Position numbers and translations under genes: made by a program
Shown: positions 41,470 to 51,564 of the stretch, in pieces
Numbering within the stretch: the first letter of the stretch is position 1
How the letters are laid out: each line of letters opens with the position of its first letter
Assembly (NCBI RefSeq): GCF_014207375.1
Contig: NZ_JACHEE010000001.1
Span: 124,001-188,000, forward strand
DNA from: Arthrobacter sp. AZCC_0090
GTDB taxonomy: Bacteria; Actinomycetota; Actinomycetes; Actinomycetales; Micrococcaceae
Direction of reading: 5' to 3'
DNA length: 64,000 nt
Notes under the pieces: generated by a model
What the model was told of the DNA's origin: nothing
Databases searched by the model: none
Seen by the model: the letters and a program-made list of their open reading frames with translations, nothing else

Positions 41470-42603
41470 TCATATCGATTCTCTTTCCGGGACTGCTTCT
41501 GTCTTGCCGTCCGGGCGCCCGCCTCCGTGGGTGGCGGAGACAATGGCCGCGACAACATCGGCGGTGTTCCCTCGCCCGAAGGCCTGGCGCTGCAGCCGCT
41601 CGCCGGTTCCACGCGAGAGAATGTCGGCCAGACCGGCACGGGCCAGCATGAGGTCTCCGGATTGCTCCAGGGCGTGGCGGACATGGCTGCTCAACGCGTC
41701 GACGGCCCGGGCCGCTGGGCAGGGCCGTCCGTCGAGGGGTCCGATCAAGGATTCGTTGACTCCATAGCGGCTCGCCTGCCAGTTGGCGAGCCTGAGCGTG
41801 CCGGTGTCCACGGCGGGGGGAGCGGTCCCGAGCAGCCATTCCCGGGCGGAGGTTTCCACCAAGGCCCTGATCACCGCGGCGAGGACGGCGGCGTCCTCGG
41901 CGTACAGGCAGATGTCGGCGACTCTGATCTCCACAGTGGGGTTGTTTTTCGAGAGCCTGGCGTCGAAGTAGACCATGCCCTCGTCAAGGAGCACCCCCGT
42001 CTCAATAAGCCCCGCTATCGCGCGATCGTAGCGGGCGGCGGAACCGAAGACCTCGGTCGGGCCGGCGGTGGGCCATTTACTCCACATTTGCGTCCGGTAG
42101 CTGGCGAAACCGGTGTTCTCGGCCTTCCAGAACGGCGAGTTGGCACTCAGCGCCAGGAGCACCGGGAGCCAGGGCCTGATCCTGTCCAGCACTCCGATAC
42201 CTTCCTCGCGGGAGTCAATGGAAACGTGGACGTGGAACCCGCACGTGATCTGCTCCCGCGCAACCACTCCGAAGCGCTCGGCCATGACCGCATACCGCCG
42301 GTTCCCCAGGGTAAAGGTCGAGGAGAACACGGGCGGAGTGGCGGTCGCGGCAATTCGGGCCCCCAGCCCGCGGGCCGCCCCATCCGCCAAGGCCCGCCCG
42401 GCGAGGATTTCGGCCAGAAGCCCCTCCACGGTCCGGCATGGCCTGGTGTTGACTTCGATCTGCTCCTGCTTGAATTCCGTTGTCAAGACGGGCCCGGAAC
42501 CCATTGGCCCGACGGCATCCAGAATGTTTCCGGCCAGCGGCAAGGGCAGTCCGTTTCCCTCCGCGACAATGAGGAACTCTTCCTCAACCCCGATCGTGCG
42601 CAC
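41470..42603 (-). CDS. carboxylate-amine ligase, YbdK/GCS2 family
   Basis: The product is 377 aa from GTG 42603 with TAGGAGA upstream. 'RTIGVEEEFLIV' at the N-terminus, 'TTEFKQEQIEVNT', 'ITCGFHVHVSID', 'ANSPFWKAENTGFASYRTQMW' and 'NPTVEIRVADICLY' are the standard motifs of the glutamate-cysteine ligase-2 group. Members join an amino group to a carboxylate using ATP; several make gamma-glutamyl compounds weakly. The real substrate is unknown. It starts 9 bases after a small upstream gene. Confidence 0.9.
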   Translation of the reverse strand: MRTIGVEEEFLIVAEGNGLPLPLAGNILDAVGPMGSGPVLTTEFKQEQIEVNTRPCRTVEGLLAEILAGRALADGAARGLGARIAATATPPVFSSTFTLGNRRYAVMAERFGVVAREQITCGFHVHVSIDSREEGIGVLDRIRPWLPVLLALSANSPFWKAENTGFASYRTQMWSKWPTAGPTEVFGSAARYDRAIAGLIETGVLLDEGMVYFDARLSKNNPTVEIRVADICLYAEDAAVLAAVIRALVETSAREWLLGTAPPAVDTGTLRLANWQASRYGVNESLIGPLDGRPCPAARAVDALSSHVRHALEQSGDLMLARAGLADILSRGTGERLQRQAFGRGNTADVVAAIVSATHGGGRPDGKTEAVPERESI

Positions 42604-42612
42604 CTGCGTCTC

Positions 42613-42807
42613 CTACGTGGTCCCTTCTCCCTCCGGGGACCGGTGGAGCTGTTGTTCGAGTTTGGCCTCCGCGTCGTTGCGGCGGCGTGCGATGATGCGC
42701 ATTTGATGTGTGGCCGGGCTACCGGCATCCTCCATCAGCGTGACCGGCGGCCGTGTCACCCGATGGCTGGGCTGCGCCGGGACCTGCGGCTCCTTGTTTT
42801 CGCTCAT
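42613..42807 (-). CDS. small hypothetical protein upstream of the ligase
   Basis: The product is 64 aa from ATG 42807. 'MSENKEPQVPAQPSHRVTRP' then 'RIIARRRNDAEAKLEQQLHR' suggests a short basic helix. The ribosome site is weak. Close spacing implies co-transcription with the ligase gene. Confidence 0.45.
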   Translation of the reverse strand: MSENKEPQVPAQPSHRVTRPPVTLMEDAGSPATHQMRIIARRRNDAEAKLEQQLHRSPEGEGTT

Positions 42808-43231
42808 GCCTGCATCATCCCACCGCACCCTCCCGGACAGAAGGCATAACCGCGTGCTGGTGAACAAACCGGGCCACAGGCAGCATTAAGCCATCGTCCC
42901 GCCGGGGGTCCTTGCCCAGAAAGGAGCCAGTCCCAGCGCGCGGTGATCAGCTTCCGTGTTACGGGCCCACCGTCAGCGGAGATGCCAGTGAGGCCGAACC
43001 ACGAGGCGAGGTCGCGACACGATGCTTTGGCGGGGGCCATGCACGGCGGAACGTTAGTCGGATATTTCACTTTTTACAAGCCACCCCTCTTTGGGCAGTT
43101 TCCCCGTGATGGGGACTTCGAGGCCGGCACGCCGTCCAGTTCCAGGACAGATTTGAGAAACCTGCCTTCAGTCAACGGATCCCATCCGTTCAAGCTTGGT
43201 GCAGCCGCATAGGCCCCTACAAAGAATTTGC
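42808..43231. other. 424-base stretch, no clear gene
   Basis: A minus-strand frame (42804-43070) contains 'CRDLASWFGLTGISADGGPV', which vaguely recalls a transposase fragment, but it lacks a start and the likeness is not firm. Nothing else is recognised. Confidence 0.4.
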
Positions 43232-44185
43232 TCATCGGCTGACCGGTTCATGGTTGCCAAGGAGTCGCAGTTCATCGCGCCGGGGGAGCCCCTCCCAGTC
43301 GCCGGGTACGAGGCACACAAACGCGCCCGTGCTGACCGCTGTTTGAAGACGCTCCCGGGGCCCCGGGCCCTCCACGAATTCGGCCAGGTAGCCGGCGACG
43401 AACGCGTCTCCGGCGCCTACGGTATCGAGGGCTTCGATGGCCAATGCTTCTTGCCTGAAAACCTGGCCGTCGACGAATGCCAAGGCGCCGACAGCGCCCA
43501 ACTTGATGACCACTTGGCTGGGGCCCATGGCAGCGATGCTTCTGGCGGCCTCTTCGGCGTCGCGCACTGTTCCGACGGCGAGTTCGGCCTCCTCAAGGCC
43601 GGCGAAGACGATGTCCACGCGAGGGATGATCTCCCTGTAGGCACGTCCGGCGGTCTCAGCGTCCCAGAGCTTGCTGCGGTAGTTCAGGTCGAAGTAAACG
43701 GGAACGCCCGCCGCGCGGGCCGTGGCGACGGCGAAAATGAAGGGTGGCAGCGGCTTGTGGGGAGAGCGCCGGAGTGATGCCGCTGACGTGCAGCAGCGCG
43801 GCCCGCTCAATCAGCCGTGCGTCGACGTCGTCGGACGTCATCCGTGAGCCGGCACTGCCGGACCGGTAGTAGGCCACCTTCTGAGAGGTTGGGGTGCGGC
43901 GTTCCTTGATCATCAGCCCAGTCGGCGCATTGTCGTCACGGTGACCCGGACATCGACGCCCTCAGCGCGGATCTCCCATTCCACGAGTTGGCCGAGGGAG
44001 TCCGCTCCGATGCGGCCGCACCAGGCTGTCTGGACGCCGAGGCGTTGGAGGCCGATGGCGACGTTGGACTCAGACCCTCCGATGCCGAGGCTCATGACGA
44101 ACGCATGGGCCAGCGGGCCAGCTTTGTCCGCAGCCATGAGCGCCATGGTTTCGCCGAGGGTAACGACGTAAGGCTTGGTGGTCAT
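43232..44185 (-). pseudogene. 2-keto-3-deoxygluconate kinase pseudogene with two frameshifts
   Basis: Three successive frames together encode a whole PfkB kinase. The first (from ATG 44185) gives 'VTLGETMALMAADKAGPL', 'GGSESNVAIGLQRLG' and stops after residue 90. Homology resumes in another frame at 'MIKERRTPTSQKVAYYRSGSAG' region and shifts again at an AAAA run (43735-43738; TTTT in the coding strand). The third frame gives 'DLNYRSKLWDAETAG' and the catalytic 'TVGAGDAFVAGYLAEF'. Two single-base events, one minus and one plus, separate the parts. An intact paralogue lies at 24950. Confidence 0.85.
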
Positions 44186-44300
44186 CGCTCGTCAGTGCCT
44201 GGTCGACGAGGGCACGGACCTGCCGAGCCCGTGCGGTCAGTTCGGTCTTGCTCCCGCCTTTGAACGCGTCGTCGAGGAGCGGTCCTCCGAGGCTGACGGG
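44183..44300 (-). pseudogene. KDPG aldolase C-terminal remnant
   Basis: About 38 codons ('VSLGGPLLDDAFKGGSKTEL', then 'ARQVRALVDQAL') match the last helix region of KDPG aldolases. All catalytic residues are lost. It touches the kinase pseudogene start, as expected for a former aldolase-kinase pair, and lies after a hairpin terminator. Confidence 0.6.
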
Positions 44301-44306
44301 GCCTCC

Positions 44307-44330
44307 CGACGGCGGCACAGGCCGCCGTCG
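44307..44330 (-). terminator. stem-loop after the MHS transporter gene
   Basis: CGACGGCGGC and GCCGCCGTCG (44307-44316, 44321-44330) form a perfect 10-bp stem with loop ACAG, 15 bases past the transporter stop. It separates working genes from the two dead ones. Confidence 0.65.
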
Positions 44331-44344
44331 TGGACCGTCGGGTG

Positions 44345-45721
44345 CTATTGGACGTGCTGCGCTTCGGAGGTCACCGGGACAACACCGCTTTTGCCGTGGG
44401 CTGCGTCCTCAGGATCCGTGAGGTCGCGGTTGAGCGTTTCCGGCGACATGCGGGTGGCGATGAAGCTGACGAGCATGGTCGCCGACATGTAGATCGCTAC
44501 GGGAATCCATGAGTTGCTGAACATGCCCAGCAGGGCAGCGCAGATCATGGGAGCGATGCCTCCGCCGATGATGGAAGAGAATTCGCGGCCCAAGGTAACG
44601 CCTGCGTAGCGGTAGCGGCTGCCGAAGATCTCAGGGAAGTAGCTCATGTGCACGCCCACCACGCCTTGGCACGCCAGGACGAATCCGACCACGATCACCA
44701 GCACGATGGCGACCGGTGAGCCGGTGGTCAGGAGCAGGAACGCAGGGGCGGGGAAGAGGATGAGGGCGCCGGTGATGAGGGAGACAACGCGCCTGCGTCC
44801 GATCTTGTCTGACAGGGTCCCGAAGGAAACGGCCGCCACACCTCCACAGAGTGCACCGATCAACAGCACGGGCGGGATGAATTTGGGGTCCGTCCCGACT
44901 ACCGAGATCAGGTACGAAGCCATGAACACCTGGATGGTGTAGGACTGGGTGCTGACGCCGAGGTTCATGAGGATGACGCGCAGGACGTTCGCCTTGCCGT
45001 ACTTGGCAACTTCCCTCAGGGGTGCCGGGGGCTCCGTGCGGGCTTGCTTGATTTCTTCGAACACCGGTGACTCGTCCAGCTTGCGCCGGATGACCAGCGC
45101 GGCGATCGTGACGAAGATGCTGGAGAGGAAGACGAGCCTCCAACCCCATGTGAGCATGTCGTTGGGTGCCAGGGACTGGGCTGCGATCCACACGAGTGCG
45201 CCCAACGCCGTTCCGGCAGCGGCGCCAACCATAATCAGCGAGGCCAGTTTGCCTCGGGTTCCCGGGGCGGCGGATTCCGTGAGCAGCGTTGCGCCACCTG
45301 ATTGTTCGGCGCCGGCGCCGAAGCCTTGGGCTGCGCGGCAGAGGCACAGGAGGACCGGGGCAAAGAGCCCGATCTGGTCGAAGGTCGGCAGGAGCCCGAT
45401 CGCCAGCGTCGCCCCGCCCATGAGAAGCAGGGTGACCACCAGGATCCACTTGCGGCCAAGCCGGTCGCCGAAGTGGGAGAAGAAGATTCCGCCGAGTGGC
45501 CGGAACAGGAAGCCGACGGCGAAGGTGCTGAAGCTGGCCAGGAGTGCCGCGGCGGGGGAAATGTTGGGGAAGAAGAGCTTGCTGAAAACCAGCGCCGACG
45601 CCGTTCCATAGATGACGAAATCGTAGAGTTCCAGGGTGGTGCCGATGAGTCCTGCGACGGCGGCCTTCCGCACCTTGCTTTGGTCCACCGGTGTGGGTGG
45701 CAGGTTTGCTGCTGTGGTCAT
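44345..45721 (-). CDS. MHS-family major facilitator transporter
   Basis: The product is 458 aa. ATG 45721 is chosen because AAAGGAG is 8 nt away; ATG 45727 is too close to it. Twelve helices, with 'FFSHFGDRLGRKWILVV' (loop 2-3 motif) and 'GTLSDKIGRRRVV' (loop 8-9 motif). 'ELYDFVIYGTASALVF' and 'FFPEIFGSRYRYAGVTLGREFSSI'-type segments identify the metabolite:H+ symporter branch, which imports organic or sugar acids. In this operon it is probably the hexuronate/aldonate importer. Confidence 0.85.
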   Translation of the reverse strand: MTTAANLPPTPVDQSKVRKAAVAGLIGTTLELYDFVIYGTASALVFSKLFFPNISPAAALLASFSTFAVGFLFRPLGGIFFSHFGDRLGRKWILVVTLLLMGGATLAIGLLPTFDQIGLFAPVLLCLCRAAQGFGAGAEQSGGATLLTESAAPGTRGKLASLIMVGAAAGTALGALVWIAAQSLAPNDMLTWGWRLVFLSSIFVTIAALVIRRKLDESPVFEEIKQARTEPPAPLREVAKYGKANVLRVILMNLGVSTQSYTIQVFMASYLISVVGTDPKFIPPVLLIGALCGGVAAVSFGTLSDKIGRRRVVSLITGALILFPAPAFLLLTTGSPVAIVLVIVVGFVLACQGVVGVHMSYFPEIFGSRYRYAGVTLGREFSSIIGGGIAPMICAALLGMFSNSWIPVAIYMSATMLVSFIATRMSPETLNRDLTDPEDAAHGKSGVVPVTSEAQHVQ

Positions 45722-45769
45722 TTCCATACTCCTTTGAATGGATGTCCGCTGGCCCGTTCGTGAGCCGAG

Positions 45770-46822
45770 TCAGTAAGTGATGAGGACTTTGAGATTGGTG
45801 GGGTCTGTCACCGGGGCCGCGAGCGCGGCCGCGGCGTTGGTGAGGTCAAACGTGGAAGTGACGATGGACCGGAGGGCCACAACTCCCGATGAAGCGAGCT
45901 GGATCGCCGTCGGGAAGGCGTTGGCGTACCGGAACGCGGTCACGAGGTCGATTTCGTAGCGTTGGAGGAATCCGAGCGGGATCCCGTCCACGGTGGGCCG
46001 TGCTTGGCCGACCACCGTTGCCCGGGCAGCAGGGGCCAGGGTTTGGATGCCATCGGCCAGGGCGCGGGTATTGCCGGAGCACTCGATCAGGCGATCCAGG
46101 TCCTTCAACTCCAAGGCCGTCGCTGAGGTGTTGATGGCCAGAGTGGCGCCGAACCGGGCCGCAACAGCCAGGCGGTCGTCATTGACGTCTGTCACGATGA
46201 TCTCCGACGCGCCGCGGGAGGCCGCCACTTGCGCCACGAGCAGGCCGATCGGCCCTGTGCCTGTGATCAGGACCCGGTGTCCGGCCTGGACCTGCGCCCG
46301 TTCAACCGCCCAGACCGCGACGGCGAGCGGTTCGATCGCTGCCCCGATGTCGGCCGGGATGTTGGCCGGAAGTTCGTGAAGGGCGGCCTCGGGCACCACC
46401 ACGTGGCGGGCGAACAGCCCGTCGGTCGGCGGGGAACCGAAGCACGTCCCCGTCGGACAGAGGTTGTAGCGCCCGGAGAGGCACGTTGGGCAGTTCCAGC
46501 AGGGCAGCGCCGGTTCAATCACGACGGCGGTGCCCACGGCGATGCTGGCTGCCTCACCGGCTGCGACGACGACGCCGGCACCTTCATGGCCGAGAACCGT
46601 GGGCTGGCGAAGGACGTTGGTGCCGTTGCGACCGTCGGCGAAATAGTGCATGTCCGAGCCGCAGATCCCGCCGGAGCGCATCTCGACCAGGACATCGTTC
46701 GGTCCGAGGGACTTCAGGGATTTCTGTTCGATGCGGAGATCTCCTGCGCCGTGCAGGACGGCCGCTTCCGTGGTCAGCGGGAGAGAGGATCCGTCGGCGC
46801 GGCGGACTGCTTGGGTGGTCAT
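45770..46822 (-). CDS. zinc-dependent medium-chain alcohol/polyol dehydrogenase
   Basis: The product is 350 aa. Catalytic zinc ligands are in 'GGICGSDMHYF' (Cys54 region) and 'VLGHEGAGVV' (His/Glu). The structural zinc loop is 'CWNCPTCLSGRYNLC'. 'VLITGTGPIGLLVAQVAASRG' binds NAD(P). Similar enzymes oxidise L-idonate, sorbitol or other polyols at C5 or C2. The ATG overlaps the fructuronate reductase stop. Probably feeds an acidic polyol into the uronate route. Confidence 0.9.
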   Translation of the reverse strand: MTTQAVRRADGSSLPLTTEAAVLHGAGDLRIEQKSLKSLGPNDVLVEMRSGGICGSDMHYFADGRNGTNVLRQPTVLGHEGAGVVVAAGEAASIAVGTAVVIEPALPCWNCPTCLSGRYNLCPTGTCFGSPPTDGLFARHVVVPEAALHELPANIPADIGAAIEPLAVAVWAVERAQVQAGHRVLITGTGPIGLLVAQVAASRGASEIIVTDVNDDRLAVAARFGATLAINTSATALELKDLDRLIECSGNTRALADGIQTLAPAARATVVGQARPTVDGIPLGFLQRYEIDLVTAFRYANAFPTAIQLASSGVVALRSIVTSTFDLTNAAAALAAPVTDPTNLKVLITY

Positions 46823-48339
46823 CGGATGCTCCGGATCTGGGCGGGAAGTGAGGTTGACTCGGCTGCCGCGTTTGCGGCGGCGAGGGGTCCTTGCCGGTGG
46901 ACGATGTCGATCAGTTCACCGGTGCGGCGGATGAAGTCTCCACGGGTGGCGAGTTCGTCACCTAAGAGATGGTGTTCGCCGAGTACCTTGGCGGCGAGGT
47001 CCCGTCCGGAGGAGGATCCCGCTGCGAGCTTCTGGAGTGTTTCCCGCGCGGGGTCTTGCATTTCGTTGGCGTGTTTGCCGGGGTCGAAACCCTGGAGGGG
47101 TGCGATGCATGACAGATATGCGGCCGTGGTGAGGGCGAGGTAGTGGGGCATCGCGCCGGCGTCGAGCATTTCCAGGGCTGGAACCGGCATCCGCTGGCGG
47201 AGTTTGACGGAACCGTCGCTGCCCACCTGGCTGGTCCGGTGCCCCAATGCCGAGTTGCGCCAACGCGAGAAGAGCTGCTCCACGTAGGCGTCGACGTCGA
47301 CGGCGGCGGGTACAGTCACGCTCGGAAGGTACTCATCGCGGAGTACGCGGCGGGCGGCTGCCTCGATATAGTCCGTGCCCGTGGCATCCGGAATGGTCGC
47401 TGCGCCGGACAACGCTCCGAGGTAGGCGATCAGCGAATGGGTGCCGTTGAGGAGCCGGACCTTGAGCTGCTCGTACGCCGCGACGTCGTCCGTAAAGATG
47501 GCCCCCGCAGCCTCCCAGGCCGGGCGGCCCGCGATGAAGTTGTCCTCTAGGATCCACATTGTGAAGGGCTCGGCAGGTACGGGGATCTGGTCGGCGTAGC
47601 CGAGTTGCTCGGCGACAAGGCTACGGTAGTGGTCTGTCGTGGCGGGTACGATCCGGTCCACCATGGACGACGGGAAGGTGACGTTGGCACCGATCCAATG
47701 CAACGTTTCGGCGGCTTCAGCCGTCGGCAACAGTGATGCGAATTCGCGGACCAGGCGTTGGGTGTGGTGCCCGTTGTCTGCGAGGTTGTCGCAACTGAGG
47801 ACCGTCACTGGTTTGCCGTGGGACCGTGCCCGCTGCTGCAGTCCGCGGACGATCTGCCCGATCGGCGTGCGGGGTCTGCCTGCTGTGGCGATGTCGTGTT
47901 GGACGTCAGGATCGGCAACGTTCAGCGAGCCCGTTGCCGGGCTGTAGGTGTAGCCGTTTTCCGTAACCGTCAGGGACACGATGCGTGTGGTCTCGGCGCC
48001 AATGGTGGCCACGACGCGTTGAGGGTCCTGTGCTGCGACGAAGGCGTCCGTATGCACGCGTGGCGTCGAGAACTTTGAGCCTTCCGGCGAGATCTCGACG
48101 ACGGTGTACAGCATGTCTTGGGCATGCATGGCATCGGTGATGGCTGAGGAACGGCTGGAAATTCCGATGATTCCCCAGTCGCCGCCGTGCGCCGCGACGG
48201 CGACATCCGTATAGACCGCCTGGTGCGCACGATGGAAGTTGCCGAAGCCGAGGTGCACGATGCCCGGGGCTGGAGCTGCGGTTCGGCGCAGGATTCCGGA
48301 GGTTTCGGCGTTCAGTGGCGGGAGGCTTGGCGTGGCCAT
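46819..48339 (-). CDS. uxuB: fructuronate reductase / mannitol dehydrogenase family
   Basis: The product is 506 aa. 'GIVHLGFGNFHRAHQAVYTD' (Rossmann start), 'VTFPSSMVDRIVPATT' and the catalytic 'YEQLKVRLLNGTHSLIAYLG' (Lys) are typical of polyol-specific long-chain dehydrogenases. Next to mannonate dehydratase the likely reaction is D-fructuronate + NADH to D-mannonate. A uxaC isomerase is not in the window. ATG is 3 bases after the mannonate dehydratase stop. Confidence 0.85.
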   Translation of the reverse strand: MATPSLPPLNAETSGILRRTAAPAPGIVHLGFGNFHRAHQAVYTDVAVAAHGGDWGIIGISSRSSAITDAMHAQDMLYTVVEISPEGSKFSTPRVHTDAFVAAQDPQRVVATIGAETTRIVSLTVTENGYTYSPATGSLNVADPDVQHDIATAGRPRTPIGQIVRGLQQRARSHGKPVTVLSCDNLADNGHHTQRLVREFASLLPTAEAAETLHWIGANVTFPSSMVDRIVPATTDHYRSLVAEQLGYADQIPVPAEPFTMWILEDNFIAGRPAWEAAGAIFTDDVAAYEQLKVRLLNGTHSLIAYLGALSGAATIPDATGTDYIEAAARRVLRDEYLPSVTVPAAVDVDAYVEQLFSRWRNSALGHRTSQVGSDGSVKLRQRMPVPALEMLDAGAMPHYLALTTAAYLSCIAPLQGFDPGKHANEMQDPARETLQKLAAGSSSGRDLAAKVLGEHHLLGDELATRGDFIRRTGELIDIVHRQGPLAAANAAAESTSLPAQIRSIR

Positions 48340-48342
48340 GCT

Positions 48343-49560
48343 TCACCAGTCCTTCATGGAGCCGTCGAGCTCCCGGGCGACGGGCAGGTAGGCCTGCGTA
48401 TAAGGGAACCGGGCAGCGGCTTCTTCATCCACGTGGACACCGAGCCCGGGCTCGTCGCCGGGGTGCAGGTAACCGTCTTCGAAACGGAAACTCGATTGGA
48501 AGACCTCGGACACCAAGGGGTCGTAGCCCATGTATTCCTGGATGGCGAAGTTGCTCGTGGCGAGGCCGAGGTGCAGCGATGCGGACAGGTTGATGGGGGA
48601 GACGTCGGACGGCCCGTGGGGTGCGCCCTTGATCTGGTACACCTCAGCGAGAGCCAGGATCTTGCGGACGTGGGAAATGCCTCCGGCGTGGACGACAGCC
48701 GTGCGGATGAAATCGATGAGCCGTTCAGTGATGAGAAACTCGGCATCCCAGACGGTGTTGAAGACTTCCCCGATAGCTAGCGGAATAGTGGTCTGCTGTC
48801 GCAGTGTGCGCAGCAGCCGCTGGTTCTCGGCGGGGGTGACGTCCTCGAGCCAGAACAGGTCCACGTCTTCCAGGGAGCGGGCCAATCGGGCGGCTTCGGT
48901 GGGATTGAGCCGGTGGTGGACGTCGTGGAGGAGCTTCAACTCGGGTCCGACGTGCTCGCGGACTGCCGAGAGGATTTCTGGTGCGTGGCGCAGGTAGGCG
49001 GAGGTATCCCAGTCTTCTTCGACTGGACCAGCGCCGCGGCCGGCAGGTTCGTAACTCGCGGCGCCCTTGGTGACTCCGTAGACCTTGTCGAGCCCGGGGA
49101 CGCCGGACTGGGCGCGGACGGCGCGGAAGCCTAGTTCGCGGCGCTGGTCCACTGAGTCCAGCAGTTCCGGCAGGTCCCAGCCGGTGGCATGCGTGTAGGT
49201 GAGGATCTTGTCGCGGGCTGCGCCGCCCAGGAGCTGGTAAACCGGAACGCCGAGGGCCTTGCCTTTGATGTCCCAGAGGGCGAGGTCGATGGCGCCGATT
49301 GCGGCCATGGTCACCGGGCCGCGGCGCCAGTACGCGCCTTTGTAAAAGTATTGCCACGTGTCTTCGATACGGTCTGCGTCCCTGCCTAGCAGGGCCGGTC
49401 CGAGGTGATCGCGGAGGTAGCTCGCGACGGAGAGCTCGCGGCCGTTCAGCGTGGCGTCACCCCAACCGACGATGCCGTCGTCGGTGGTGATCTTGAGGGT
49501 GACGAAGTTGCGGCTGGGGCTGGTTACCAGGACGTCGACGTCGACGATTTTTCGGGTCAT
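48343..49560 (-). CDS. manD: D-mannonate dehydratase, enolase superfamily (ManD)
   Basis: The product is 405 aa, the usual length. Catalytic D213-x-H215 ('[11 protein letters not shown]'), metal ligands around E239 and E265 ('WLEDVTP', 'IGEVFNT'), '[11 protein letters not shown]' and H315 in 'HGPSDVSPI' all match the ManD subgroup rather than UxuA. It dehydrates D-mannonate to KDG. Its ATG overlaps the upstream stop as ATGA. Confidence 0.9.
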   Translation of the reverse strand: MTRKIVDVDVLVTSPSRNFVTLKITTDDGIVGWGDATLNGRELSVASYLRDHLGPALLGRDADRIEDTWQYFYKGAYWRRGPVTMAAIGAIDLALWDIKGKALGVPVYQLLGGAARDKILTYTHATGWDLPELLDSVDQRRELGFRAVRAQSGVPGLDKVYGVTKGAASYEPAGRGAGPVEEDWDTSAYLRHAPEILSAVREHVGPELKLLHDVHHRLNPTEAARLARSLEDVDLFWLEDVTPAENQRLLRTLRQQTTIPLAIGEVFNTVWDAEFLITERLIDFIRTAVVHAGGISHVRKILALAEVYQIKGAPHGPSDVSPINLSASLHLGLATSNFAIQEYMGYDPLVSEVFQSSFRFEDGYLHPGDEPGLGVHVDEEAAARFPYTQAYLPVARELDGSMKDW

Positions 49561-50537
49561 CGGGAAATCACTACATTCTTCAGCGGCTGGTTTTTGGAAA
49601 GGCGGGTGATGTTTTCGGCGATCTCGAGAGCGCGGCTGCGGAAGGTTTCAGCGGTGACGCCGGAGGAGTGCGGGGTCATGATGATGTTGTCCAGTCGGCC
49701 GAAAGGAAGTGCGGACGGTTCACCGCGGCCGTCAGCGCCCGGGTATTGGTACCAGACGTCTATCGCGGCCCCCGCGATCCGCCGGTCTTTCAGCGCTTCG
49801 TAGAGCGCGGGTTCGTTGACGACGGGTCCGCGTGCAATGTTGACGAGCAACCCGTCCGGGCCAAGGTCGTCGAGTTCAGCTGCGCTGATGATGCCGGTGG
49901 TTTGCTCCGAGAGCGGAATGCTGACCACGAGGATGTCCGATTCACTGAGTGCCTCGCCAAGCCGTTCGGTAGTGCCGGCCCAGCGCAGGGAGTTGGCCTG
50001 AGCGTCTACGCTGCCGCTGCGGGTGATGGCGATACCCTCGGCGCCGAAGGCCTTGAGGAGCGACCAGGCGGCGCCGCCGATGTGCCCGAACCCGAGGAAT
50101 GTCACCACAGCACCGCGGAGTGTTTCAGGCTGCCGGATCTCGGGGGAGTAGACAGAGGAAGACCAGACGCCGCTCCGAAGCGCCGCGTCCTGGCCGATCA
50201 GGTTGCGGCGCAAGGCCACCAGGACCGCGGCGATGTGTTCGGCAATGGAGCTTTCGTGGTGGAAGGTGTTGGCGCAGACCGCCCCGGCGGGCAAAGCATC
50301 GGCGTCGATGCCGTCGTAACCGGCACCGCCCACATGGACCAGGCGAAGGTTGCTGGCGGCTGCGCCCATGGCCTCGGTGAAGCGTGGACCCACGTAGGCG
50401 TCGGCATCCTTGAGGTCTGTCAGGACGGCATGCTCGTTCCAGCTGTCGTGCCAAGACGTGAGGGATCCCTCAGGAAGGGCGGCCTCGAAGGTGGACCGCT
50501 GGGGCATCAGATTGGGGTCTGCGATGACGATTCTCAT
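49557..50537 (-). CDS. D-isomer-specific 2-hydroxyacid dehydrogenase
   Basis: The product is 326 aa from ATG 50537 (AGGGAAAG upstream). '[19 protein letters not shown]' binds NAD(P)H; '[14 protein letters not shown]' (Arg), the following Glu region and '[15 protein letters not shown]' (His) form the catalytic triad of the family. It could reduce glyoxylate, hydroxypyruvate or a keto-acid by-product. It is 2 bases after the LacI stop and overlaps manD. Confidence 0.85.
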   Translation of the reverse strand: MRIVIADPNLMPQRSTFEAALPEGSLTSWHDSWNEHAVLTDLKDADAYVGPRFTEAMGAAASNLRLVHVGGAGYDGIDADALPAGAVCANTFHHESSIAEHIAAVLVALRRNLIGQDAALRSGVWSSSVYSPEIRQPETLRGAVVTFLGFGHIGGAAWSLLKAFGAEGIAITRSGSVDAQANSLRWAGTTERLGEALSESDILVVSIPLSEQTTGIISAAELDDLGPDGLLVNIARGPVVNEPALYEALKDRRIAGAAIDVWYQYPGADGRGEPSALPFGRLDNIIMTPHSSGVTAETFRSRALEIAENITRLSKNQPLKNVVISR

Positions 50538-50539
50538 GG

Positions 50540-51529
50540 CTACTTTCCCTGGAGGGCTTGCTCGGCAGTTCGCGCGGCGAATGTGGAGCCACGCACGATG
50601 AGTTGGGAGCTGAGGTGGACGGCTTCCGTGGCCATCGGCTTTCCGGCCATCTGCTCCAGCAGGAGCTCGAGGCTGAGTGCGCCGCTTCGGTCGATGGGTA
50701 CGCGGACAGACGTGAGTCCGGGTTCTGCCGCGGCGGCGATGTCGAGGTCGTCGATGCCCACAACGCTGATGTCCTCCGGGCAGTGGTAGCCGAGGGTCCG
50801 GGCGCCGGCGAGCATGCCGATGGCGACCAGATCGTTGTAGGCAATGACTGCGGTGGCGCCGCTGGCGACTACCGACGCCGCCGCGGCCAGTCCGCCGTCG
50901 ACGGTTGCGTTCTGGTTGCCCACGGTGACGAGTTCGATGCCCCAATCAGCGCAGAAGCGGGTGATGGCGGCAAGGCGCTGGCCGTTGGCCCATGACGATA
51001 AGGGTCCGGGGATGTAGGCGAGTTTGCGGTGGCCGAGGGCGTAAAGGTGCTCGACGGCCTGGCGGATTCCTTCGCCGGCCTCCATGAGTACCCGTGCCGC
51101 GTGCTCGGCCTCGCCATTGATGACAACCAGCGGAGCACTCCCGGCGAGCTCGTGTATCTGTGCGGAAGGCAGCCGGGGCGAGCAGAGGATGATGCCGTCC
51201 ACGCCCGTCGCGAAGGACTCAAGGTGGGCCCGTTCCCGGGAAGAGGATTCCGAGGTGTCGGCGAGGACCATTCGGTGGCGGCCGTGCCATGCCTGGTCCT
51301 GGATGGCCTTGATCAGGGCCGCGAAGACTGCGTTGGAGATATCCGGGACGATGACGCCGAACGTTCGGCTGCCCGTGACTCCGGGCACGTCGTAGCCCAG
51401 CTGCTCGGCCGCGGCCATGACCTTCTGCCGCGTTTCGGCTGCCAGGCGGCCGGGGTCTCCGAATGCGCGCGACGCCGTTGCCAAGGATACCCCTGCCAGC
51501 TTTGCGACATCCGTGAGTTTTGCCGACAT
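50540..51529 (-). CDS. LacI-family regulator of the mannonate operon
   Basis: The product is 329 aa; CTGGAGGACAG precedes ATG 51529. Helix-turn-helix 'KLTDVAKLAGVSLATASRAFGD' and hinge near 'LGYDVPGVTGSRT' precede a sugar-binding core. It heads the operon and two palindromes lie 35-60 bases upstream. Likely effector: KDG, fructuronate or mannonate. Confidence 0.9.
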   Translation of the reverse strand: MSAKLTDVAKLAGVSLATASRAFGDPGRLAAETRQKVMAAAEQLGYDVPGVTGSRTFGVIVPDISNAVFAALIKAIQDQAWHGRHRMVLADTSESSSRERAHLESFATGVDGIILCSPRLPSAQIHELAGSAPLVVINGEAEHAARVLMEAGEGIRQAVEHLYALGHRKLAYIPGPLSSWANGQRLAAITRFCADWGIELVTVGNQNATVDGGLAAAASVVASGATAVIAYNDLVAIGMLAGARTLGYHCPEDISVVGIDDLDIAAAAEPGLTSVRVPIDRSGALSLELLLEQMAGKPMATEAVHLSSQLIVRGSTFAARTAEQALQGK

Positions 51530-51564
51530 CTGTCCTCCAGTTGCTTCGTTGAAACCTTGTCCTG

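Noticed and set aside
42804..43070. Possible transposase fragment 'CRDLASWFGLTGISADGG'
   Set aside because: The likeness is too short and lacks catalytic residues or terminal repeats.
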